Assembly: GCA_029288515.1 (NCBI GenBank)
Contig: JARIHB010000177.1
Span: forward strand, 1-5,195
From: Candidatus Saccharimonadota bacterium
GTDB lineage: Bacteria; Patescibacteriota; Saccharimonadia; Saccharimonadales; UBA4665
Reading direction: 5' to 3'
Length of the DNA: 5,195 nucleotides
In this document: positions 1 through 4,607 of the stretch, piece by piece
How positions within the stretch are numbered: the first letter of the stretch is position 1
Layout: each line of letters starts with the position of its first letter
Notes under the pieces: model-generated
Databases searched by the model: none
What the model saw: the letters and a program-made list of their open reading frames with translations, nothing else
What the model was told of the DNA's origin: nothing
Program-made: the position numbers and the translations under genes

Positions 1-659
1 GCCACAAACAGCGACTGGCTGCCGGATGTGAGATTAGTGGTGGATGTTTTGCCGGCGCCCGGCGTGCGGGCAATAGAGCCGTCAGCATTTACGACGAAAA
101 CGTCATTCCCCTCGCTTTGCAAGGTAACAATCGTGCCGCTGCCGCCTGTTTTGTTGATAGCAATACTGTCGCCGCCGGACGCATCGGTTTGGAGCCCTTG
201 GGCGAGCTGTATGAAGCTGCTGCTGGCCAGGCCGTTGAGTGCGCCGCTATTAAAGGCGTAGGGCGACGACGTAAACAAGACCCGTGGCAGCATCTCCGGA
301 TCACTGCCGACGGTAATGCCAAGGTACAACGGACTGTGGTTAAAGTTGACTGCACTGCTTAAGGTGGTGTTAATACTGCCCAACTGCACCTGAAATATAC
401 CGGACTGCACGGTAACGGTTTGTGTTTCACTCCAAACGTTTGTCCCGCCGCCGGTCGGCGTACCGCCGTCGTAGATAGTAAACAGTATGCTGTAGTTGCC
501 GTCTGGTATGTTCGTGCCGTCTGGATTAGTTAGCTTCCCCTGGAAGCTCACAACATTGTTGACCGCTGCGGCGGCATGGCCATTCAAAGCTCCCAGCGCG
601 AACAAGACAACGCCACATACACACCCAACTGTCATTAAGCGGCGGAACGACTTCCTCAT
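1..659 (-). CDS. Secreted beta-rich surface protein, N-terminal part (runs off left edge)
   Basis: An open minus-strand frame of 219 complete codons runs from the ATG at 659 to the window edge with no stop, so the C-terminus is missing. Residues 1-32 look like a Sec signal peptide: basic n-region (RKSFRR), hydrophobic core (about 8-25), and an AAAA cleavage zone near 29-32. Residues 33-140 carry a recognisable bacterial surface or tail-fibre-like domain: VSFQGKLTNPDG, YSILFTIYDGG, WSETQTVTVQSGIFQVQLG, LYLGITVGSDPEM and PRVLFTSSPYAF. From about 165 a Gly/Ser/Thr-rich segment begins (GGSGTIVTLQSEGNDVFVV), resembling the repeat units of long Patescibacteria cell-surface proteins. It is probably exported and wall-associated, perhaps for adhesion or host contact; that role is inferred. 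A promoter sits directly upstream and the start codon is almost at the predicted transcript end. I am confident of the coding call and secretion, less of the function. Confidence 0.85.
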   Translation of the reverse strand, partial: MRKSFRRLMTVGCVCGVVLFALGALNGHAAAAVNNVVSFQGKLTNPDGTNIPDGNYSILFTIYDGGTPTGGGTNVWSETQTVTVQSGIFQVQLGSINTTLSSAVNFNHSPLYLGITVGSDPEMLPRVLFTSSPYAFNSGALNGLASSSFIQLAQGLQTDASGGDSIAINKTGGSGTIVTLQSEGNDVFVVNADGSIARTPGAGKTSTTNLTSGSQSLFV

Positions 660-696
660 TGCCGTTTAGTATAAGCATTTCGCAACGAGCATTCAA
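660..696 (-). promoter_or_regulatory. Near-leaderless sigma70-type promoter of the surface protein
   Basis: Read on the minus strand: -35 TTGAAT (696-691, 4/6 to TTGACA), a 17-base spacer, -10 TATACT (673-668, 5/6 to TATAAT), then 8 bases (aaacggca) and the ATG at 659. A start 6-8 bases after the -10 would leave a leader of about 0-2 bases. No Shine-Dalgarno could fit. Matches were seen directly; activity is inferred. Confidence 0.65.
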
Positions 697-700
697 TACT

Positions 701-724
701 TAACCATACTATAAGGTATGGTTA
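701..724. repeat. Perfect 9-bp inverted repeat between DUF1801 gene and surface-protein promoter
   Basis: Arms TAACCATAC (701-709) and GTATGGTTA (716-724) are perfect reverse complements around a 6-base loop (tataag). The repeat lies 16 bases past the stop of the DUF1801 gene and 4 bases before the -35 box of the surface-protein gene. It could be an operator controlling the latter, or a hairpin ending the upstream transcript. The stem is AT-rich and no T-run follows on the minus strand, so a classical intrinsic terminator is unlikely. Confidence 0.55.
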
Positions 725-740
725 TCACTCTGGTTCGGCA

Positions 741-1100
741 CTACGTGCTCTCTATAGCGGAATCGCGCCGAAATTGTACGATGCGACGAATAAGATCTAT
801 GGGCAGCGGCTCGTTCAATGGGAACTGCACCGACCCCTTCCCTTGTTTATATTTCGATAGGTCTTGCTTAAACGCCTCGTGACCGGTCGGTGTCGCATAA
901 AAGCCAATATGGTGCGCGAATCCGCCAAAATATACCAGCGGCTTGCCGCGTAATTTATATCCTACTAGGCCGTACATGATACCTTCCTCGGCGTCGGGCG
1001 CCTCGTCCTTAATAAGTACGCGTAATTGGAGTAAGCGTATTTTCGCCTCGCCCGTAAACTGGTTAATATACTCGTCAACTGATACGGTAGTCTTATCCAT
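741..1100 (-). CDS. DUF1801 / YdhG-like small protein
   Basis: A complete 119-residue cytoplasmic protein of the DUF1801 (YdhG-like) family, at normal family length. An N-terminal helical part (about 8-34, EYINQF...RLLQLRVLIKDEAPDAEE) precedes the diagnostic core: Y48-KLRGKPLVYFGGF-A62, HHIGFYATPTG (63-73), EAFKQDLSKYKQGKGSVQFPL (75-95), and a closing helix DLIRRIVQFR (102-111). The usual Met-Pro before the first core strand reads YGLVGYKL here. Bacillus YdhG has been described as a frataxin-like iron chaperone, but most members are uncharacterised, so I do not assign that role. It begins 30 bases after the brnA stop. Its own TATAAT box is 7 bases before the ATG, with no Shine-Dalgarno, so it may be transcribed alone as well as by read-through from the toxin-antitoxin pair. 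Confidence 0.88.
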   Translation of the reverse strand: MDKTTVSVDEYINQFTGEAKIRLLQLRVLIKDEAPDAEEGIMYGLVGYKLRGKPLVYFGGFAHHIGFYATPTGHEAFKQDLSKYKQGKGSVQFPLNEPLPIDLIRRIVQFRRDSAIEST

Positions 1101-1113
1101 AGCTTCAATTATA
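1101..1113 (-). promoter_or_regulatory. Consensus -10 box giving a likely leaderless DUF1801 transcript
   Basis: A perfect TATAAT on the minus strand (1113-1108) is followed by 7 bases (tgaagct) and then the ATG at 1100, so the expected transcription start is on the start codon. No convincing -35 hexamer is present at 16-18 bases upstream, which is the brnA stop region. The promoter call therefore rests on the -10 and on the same spacing at neighbouring genes. Confidence 0.5.
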
Positions 1114-1130
1114 CCGGCCGTATTGCGGGC

Positions 1131-1409
1131 CTATTTATGAGATTTAATCTCGTGCTGTACACGATCGTTTAAGTACACTTTCATCAGCGACTGATACGGT
1201 ACGTCTTGCTCGTTTGCTAGTTCTTTAATACGCGAGAGCAGCGTAGAAGGAATTCTTAACGAGATTGATTCTGTTGTAGGTTTGAGATTTGGAAATACTG
1301 CCTTTTTGGCTTCCGACCAGTCGATATATTCAGTAGAATCGTGCGTTCTCCAGAATTCTGCCTCCTCTTGGGGGGTCTTAAAGCTAGGAATCTTTTTCAA
1401 AGTCTTCAT
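1131..1409 (-). CDS. brnA: BrnA/CopG-type ribbon-helix-helix antitoxin
   Basis: A 92-residue antitoxin of a type II toxin-antitoxin pair, matching the CopG-like antitoxin family that partners BrnT toxins. Residues 8-40 hold the toxin-binding segment typical of the family (IPSFKTPQEEAEFW, then HDSTEYIDWSEAKKAVFPNL). Residues 47-80 form the DNA-binding ribbon-helix-helix: strand ESISLRIP (47-54), helix STLLSRIKELANEQ (55-68) and helix VPYQSLMKVYL (70-80). The start is the second of two close in-frame ATGs: AGGAGG ends 6 bases before 1409 but directly abuts the ATG at 1415. The 5' end overlaps the toxin gene by 26 bases and its ribosome site lies inside that gene, pointing to co-transcription and probable translational coupling. 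Family members neutralise the toxin and repress the shared promoter; here that is inferred. Confidence 0.88.
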   Translation of the reverse strand: MKTLKKIPSFKTPQEEAEFWRTHDSTEYIDWSEAKKAVFPNLKPTTESISLRIPSTLLSRIKELANEQDVPYQSLMKVYLNDRVQHEIKSHK

Positions 1410-1692
1410 ATGCATCCTCCTCTGCCTGGGTCATATCTCGAACGGAGATAATCCTTAGTTTTTTACTTCGTATGACAAATACTGCAAATAATTTCCGGCC
1501 GGACCTTGTATGGCCAAGGGCAAAATATCTTCGCCCATTCGCTGTTGAATGAGTGACGTCTCTCGCCAGCACTAATGGTTCGTGGCTGAATATCTCTTCT
1601 GCTTCCTGTGGTGACACTCCGTGCTTAGCGGAATTCTTACGCGCATTACCTCCATCCCGTTCAAAGGCGACGGGTTCCAGCAAGATATCCAT
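1384..1692 (-). CDS. brnT: BrnT family ribonuclease toxin
   Basis: A 102-residue toxin of the BrnT family (PF04365), a RelE-like-fold ribonuclease that arrests translation when released from BrnA. Family hallmarks from the ATG at 1692: NARKNSAKHGVSPQEAEEIF (16-35), the strand region PLVLARDVTHS (39-49), RRYFALGHTRSGRKLFAVFVI (54-74) and the C-terminal RIISVRDMT (80-88). The frame can be extended upstream to a TTG at 1728. That TTG is itself the first base triplet of the -35 box, the extra 12 residues (TRRICLKYTNY) look unlike the family, and BrnT proteins usually start shortly before the FxWD-like segment, here AFERD (9-13). I therefore prefer 1692. Toxin-before-antitoxin order is the usual brn arrangement. 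All conserved blocks are intact, so the toxin appears functional. Confidence 0.88.
   Translation of the reverse strand: MDILLEPVAFERDGGNARKNSAKHGVSPQEAEEIFSHEPLVLARDVTHSTANGRRYFALGHTRSGRKLFAVFVIRSKKLRIISVRDMTQAEEDAYEDFEKDS
1416..1423 (-). promoter_or_regulatory. Shine-Dalgarno of brnA, inside brnT
   Basis: The minus strand reads agaggagg at 1423-1416, a near-perfect anti-16S match lying within the last codons of brnT. It is 6 bases from the ATG at 1409 and 0 bases from the ATG at 1415, which decides the start in favour of 1409. It is the only strong Shine-Dalgarno before any gene in this window. Confidence 0.8.
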
Positions 1693-1728
1693 ATAATTAG
1701 TATATTTCAGACATATACGTCGCGTCAA
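1693..1728 (-). promoter_or_regulatory. brnTA promoter, leaderless
   Basis: Minus strand: -35 TTGACG (1728-1723, 5/6), an 18-base spacer, -10 TATACT (1704-1699, 5/6), then 6 bases (aattat) and the ATG at 1692. The predicted transcription start coincides with the brnT start codon, and no Shine-Dalgarno precedes it. This is the best two-box promoter in the window. Confidence 0.7.
1700..1718. promoter_or_regulatory. Candidate BrnA operator overlapping the brnTA -10
   Basis: GTATAT (1700-1705) and ATATAC (1713-1718) form a perfect 6-bp inverted repeat with a 7-base spacer. It lies between the -35 and -10 boxes and covers most of the -10. Ribbon-helix-helix antitoxins typically bind short AT-rich inverted repeats at their own promoter, so this is a natural site for autorepression. 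The arms are low-complexity TA sequence, so chance is possible. Confidence 0.45.
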
Positions 1729-1820
1729 TATATTAGGGAATTGTATTTAGTCCCGGTATTTGCGATGCAGTACTTGGTCGACTACACCGGTCATCAGGGC
1801 CGCAAGCCCGAGCCCTATGA

Positions 1821-3314
1821 CTATCCTATATCCGTCGTTGTCTGCTCTAGTACATGCAACATAGCCCGCAAATCGTCATCAGTATACGCGTCCGAACCAA
1901 TCGTGCTCCCTAGGCAGGTTATCTTATTCCCTCTGCCATACGGCAACAGATTGCGATAGTCTCGCAGGCTGAATTTGTTCACCACTACCGTGCCGTTTGT
2001 GTAGAGTGTATCGTGGAGCTGTGCGTTCTTTTCGGATAACTGGTCGGCGTTCATCCGGCCTGGCTTCAGGGTAAAGGCCTGGGCGAAGAGGTCCGGCGTG
2101 TGCAGCGGCATAAAGTGCTCCGACTCGGCAAGCAAGGTGTGCCAGTGTTTGGTGATTTGTTGGCGGGCATGAATACTCTTGCATATGCCATCGACGCCTA
2201 GGGCTTCGAATAAGGCGTAGAGCTTTAAAGCGTCGAAGGGTTTGCTGCCCAGAAACGGGGTTATTTGGCCGATATCGCTGCTGCCGCGGGCAATAGTTAT
2301 GTCTGTAGAGCTGCCTATGGCGGCCAGGTGTTTGGGATCTTTGAACAAGATAACGCTTGACGAATATGGCGCGCCGAGCTGTTTGTGCGGGTCCATGGCT
2401 ATCGAGTCAGCGTACGACAGTATGTGCTTGCCTGCAGTTGTAGCCTGCTGGTCGAACGCCAGGACGCCACCGTGGCAGGCGTCGGCGTGCAGCCAGACGC
2501 CAAACCGTTGGCTGATGTGATATAGGCCGGGCAGATCCTCAAGGGTGTTAGTGCGTGAGTCACCCATAACGGCAACAATAGCGACCGGTTGCGCACCGCG
2601 CGACAGCGAATCGGCCAGCTTGCGGCTGAGGTCGGTTTGGTCCATTCTGCCTTGGCTGTCGCAGGCTACCTCAACAACGTTATCGGTGCCAAATCCCAGC
2701 CACCAGCTCGCGCCGTAATGCGAATAGTGACTGATTGTTGACCCGGCAACGAATATTTTCGGTGTTTTACGAAGGGCCATCATGCCCTCGGTTTTGCTTT
2801 CGGGGTAGGCATGCTGCCGGGCTCCCAGCAGGCCGAGGGTATTGGCTAACGTGCCGCCGGTGACCATCGCCCCACCCAGATCCAGGGCATGCGCGGGAAT
2901 GCCGGAAGATGTTTTGTAGCCTATAAGCTCCCGCAGCCAGCTTATAACGAGCATCTCTACGTACGTAGCGGTCGGCGCGCTTTTGGCGTCGGCGATAAGG
3001 TTTTGGTTCGTGAACGCGGATAGCATAGCGGCATACTGTGCAGCGGCATAAGAGCCTTTGTCAGGAAAAGCGATGTAGTTTTTGTGATGCTGATGAATGG
3101 ATCCAGGCAGGATCGTGCCCCGGATATCATGTATGACATCCTGCAACGGACGCCCCTGCAGCGGCAATGGCTTTGCTTTGAGGGCAGCGACGTTTGTGCG
3201 GTACGCCGTCTCGTCGAACGGTGTGGCTGCGTGTAGGAAGTTCTGTGTATCAAGCCGGAGTTCGTCAAAGAACGAACGCAGCAGTTCGTCGGAGAAGCTG
3301 TCTAGGTGGTCCAT
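1821..3314 (-). CDS. Group II PLP-dependent amino acid decarboxylase
   Basis: A 497-residue enzyme of the pyridoxal-phosphate decarboxylase family (PF00282; glutamate, aromatic amino acid, tyrosine and diaminobutyrate decarboxylases), at about family length. It should remove CO2 from an L-amino acid to give an amine in the cytoplasm. Fold-type I landmarks in order: phosphate-loop TGGTLAN (152-158), PLP-stacking His196 in STISHYS, Asp278 in LHADACHGG (contact to the pyridine nitrogen), and the Schiff-base Lys311 in DPHKQL. The common DPHKW is here DPHKQ, and DAA(Y/F) is DACH, so substrate cannot be assigned. The frame stays open upstream to 3731, but that extension (139 codons) lies over the oppositely oriented glycosyltransferase gene and has no family similarity. 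The ATG at 3314, followed by DHLDSFSDELLRSFFDELR, is the likely start although no good Shine-Dalgarno precedes it. All catalytic residues are present. Confidence 0.88.
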   Translation of the reverse strand: MDHLDSFSDELLRSFFDELRLDTQNFLHAATPFDETAYRTNVAALKAKPLPLQGRPLQDVIHDIRGTILPGSIHQHHKNYIAFPDKGSYAAAQYAAMLSAFTNQNLIADAKSAPTATYVEMLVISWLRELIGYKTSSGIPAHALDLGGAMVTGGTLANTLGLLGARQHAYPESKTEGMMALRKTPKIFVAGSTISHYSHYGASWWLGFGTDNVVEVACDSQGRMDQTDLSRKLADSLSRGAQPVAIVAVMGDSRTNTLEDLPGLYHISQRFGVWLHADACHGGVLAFDQQATTAGKHILSYADSIAMDPHKQLGAPYSSSVILFKDPKHLAAIGSSTDITIARGSSDIGQITPFLGSKPFDALKLYALFEALGVDGICKSIHARQQITKHWHTLLAESEHFMPLHTPDLFAQAFTLKPGRMNADQLSEKNAQLHDTLYTNGTVVVNKFSLRDYRNLLPYGRGNKITCLGSTIGSDAYTDDDLRAMLHVLEQTTTDIG

Positions 3315-3345
3315 GTAATCTTTATGCTCTCTGCCCAGACCCTGG

Positions 3346-3373
3346 TTGTAATTGTGTGTCCTTACATTATACT
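3346..3373 (+). promoter_or_regulatory. Glycosyltransferase promoter in the divergent region
   Basis: -35 TTGTAA (3346-3351, 4/6), a 16-base spacer and -10 TATACT (3368-3373, 5/6). The predicted start near 3380 would leave a leader of about 5 bases before the ATG at 3385, too short for a Shine-Dalgarno. The -10 overlaps the minus-strand -10 of the decarboxylase. Confidence 0.5.
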
Positions 3374-3392
3374 TAGTATGAATTATGGTCAA
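3366..3392 (-). promoter_or_regulatory. Decarboxylase promoter, overlapping the divergent one
   Basis: Minus strand: -10 TATAAT (3371-3366, perfect) with TTGACC (3392-3387, 5/6) upstream at a short 15-base spacing. The TTGACC lies within the first codons of the glycosyltransferase gene. The transcript would have a leader of roughly 45 bases before the ATG at 3314, unlike the leaderless genes nearby. The short spacer lowers confidence. Confidence 0.45.
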
Positions 3393-4599
3393 CCGCTCCG
3401 TACAACCGGCAGGCCCTGCCTTGGCAGGCGTGGTATTTGAATACGATTCGTATCTTGATTTAGTAGCCAAAGGTGATATACCGATTACTGCTTCACCCGT
3501 ACCATTTGATATTATCGTGGTGCCCGCCGGGAGGCCGGTCACCTCATTTGCGAGTGCCGTGCGGCTTGCGCAGGAGGCAGATGCACCTCTTGTAGTGTTG
3601 TGCAGTAAGCATGCAAAGGCTACTGACGTTGCAAAAGAGTTGGCGGCGTACGACAAGCTGGTATGGTATGCGGTGGACCTACCAAGTGAATATACCCACC
3701 CGCTCCTAAGCCTGACGGCGAGTTCGGTCATCGCTCAGGCGGGTCTGCTGATCGATTCGGACATAAGTATAAAACGTAATATCGGTCTATTGCTCGGCAA
3801 GGCGCTGGGCGACAGAGTCTTATTTTTAGATGATGACATTAGTTTGCAGTTGTCAGGTGTGTCCGAGGCGGCTGCTCTACTATCCCGCTACTCGATTGTA
3901 GGTTTTGATCCGGACCCGGCAGGTTTCCCTGACAACTCTGTGGTGGTTCATGCCTCGCGTGCTCTCGAGAAACTCTGCATGCCCCACGGCCCTGCCCGTA
4001 TATCTCCGATGAAGCAGCATGTGTCCGGAGGCAGAATGGCTGTTAATCTCCGATCTTTCACTTCGCATTTTCCTGAATGTGTGTACGATGAAGACTGGTT
4101 GTATATGTATGATGCCTTGGAACGGCGCGATATAGTTATGGCACGTGCCACAAGCTGGCAGGCAGTGTATGACCCGTTTGCTACATCCGAAAGGGCGGCG
4201 CACGAGGAGTTTGGCAACACCATATCCAAGGGGCTGTACGATAATCTGAGAGTCTCAGACAGGTCGCCTTTGGTAAGCGAACAGTATTGGCGCGATATTC
4301 TTGATGGCCGGAAAAAGCGGCTGCATACAGTATACGAAACGGCTGAGATGTGTCTGGCGCACGCTGACGAGCCAGCGACAGTTCGCCGAATTATGTCATC
4401 TCTACAGGCTGCCGCTCACGTCAATAGATTAATTACCCCTGATCTGTGTGTCGCGTATTACCGGGCATGGCACTTAGTGGACACACCAGAGTGGTCTGCA
4501 CGTTTTACGGCGCTGCCGGACGCTATGGGCATTCAGCAGATGCTTAACCGGCTGGAGCTGTCGCATTATACGGTTAGTAATGTCACTGGAAGGCTATAA
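3385..4599 (+). CDS. Putative GT-A-type glycosyltransferase with DDD motif
   Basis: A complete 404-residue protein with no signal peptide or membrane segment. Residues 40-72 look like a Rossmann-type start (FDIIVVPAGRP, then APLVVLCSKHA). Residues 123-155 give IDSDISIKRNIGLLLGKALG followed by hydrophobic RVLFLDDDISL, with D149-D151 at the end of a strand as in the metal/nucleotide-sugar-binding DxD motif of GT-A enzymes. Further apparent motifs are PDNSVVVHAS (about 190), VSGGRMAVN (213-221), YDEDWLYMYDAL (234-245, acidic catalytic-like) and YDPFATSERAAHEEFG (262-277). The order DDDI, GG, EDW, YDPFA resembles uncharacterised glycosyltransferase-like proteins I recall from actinobacteria; donor and acceptor are unknown. 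An in-frame TGA at 3379-3381 makes 3385 the first possible start. It is divergent from the decarboxylase and followed after 8 bases by an unknown gene, a likely two-gene unit. Confidence 0.8.
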   Translation: MVNRSVQPAGPALAGVVFEYDSYLDLVAKGDIPITASPVPFDIIVVPAGRPVTSFASAVRLAQEADAPLVVLCSKHAKATDVAKELAAYDKLVWYAVDLPSEYTHPLLSLTASSVIAQAGLLIDSDISIKRNIGLLLGKALGDRVLFLDDDISLQLSGVSEAAALLSRYSIVGFDPDPAGFPDNSVVVHASRALEKLCMPHGPARISPMKQHVSGGRMAVNLRSFTSHFPECVYDEDWLYMYDALERRDIVMARATSWQAVYDPFATSERAAHEEFGNTISKGLYDNLRVSDRSPLVSEQYWRDILDGRKKRLHTVYETAEMCLAHADEPATVRRIMSSLQAAAHVNRLITPDLCVAYYRAWHLVDTPEWSARFTALPDAMGIQQMLNRLELSHYTVSNVTGRL

Positions 4600-4600
4600 T
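4595..4600 (+). promoter_or_regulatory. TATAAT overlapping the glycosyltransferase stop, 7 bases before next ATG
   Basis: A perfect TATAAT spans the TAA stop (4597-4599) of the glycosyltransferase gene and is followed by aaacggt and the ATG at 4608. The spacing matches the leaderless promoters on the other strand. No -35 hexamer is evident 16-18 bases upstream, so it may only be a secondary promoter or coincidence within an operon. Confidence 0.4.
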
Positions 4601-4607
4601 AAACGGT

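Noticed and set aside
28..362. Plus-strand frames of 77 and 81 codons under the surface-protein gene
   Set aside because: They are antisense shadows of a secreted protein whose minus-strand reading has a signal peptide and recognisable domain.
1413..1415. ATG at 1415 as the brnA start
   Set aside because: The AGGAGG directly abuts it with no spacing; the in-frame ATG at 1409 has 6-base spacing and begins the family-like MKTLKKIPSF.
1780..1820. A terminator after the decarboxylase
   Set aside because: AGGGC/GCCCT can pair over 5 bases with an 11-base loop, but the stem is short and no T-run follows on the minus strand.
1621..1959. A 112-codon plus-strand frame across brnT and the decarboxylase end
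   Set aside because: It is antisense to two well-supported genes, crosses the brnTA promoter, and has no family similarity.
3378..3440. A 20-codon plus-strand frame from the ATG at 3378
   Set aside because: It is only 4 bases past the -10, so would fall before the expected transcript start, overlaps the glycosyltransferase start in another frame, and has no recognisable content.
3315..3731. A 139-codon upstream extension of the decarboxylase frame to 3731
   Set aside because: It lies over the start of the opposite-strand glycosyltransferase, crosses both divergent promoters, and its translation is low-complexity Ser/Thr/Ala without decarboxylase features.
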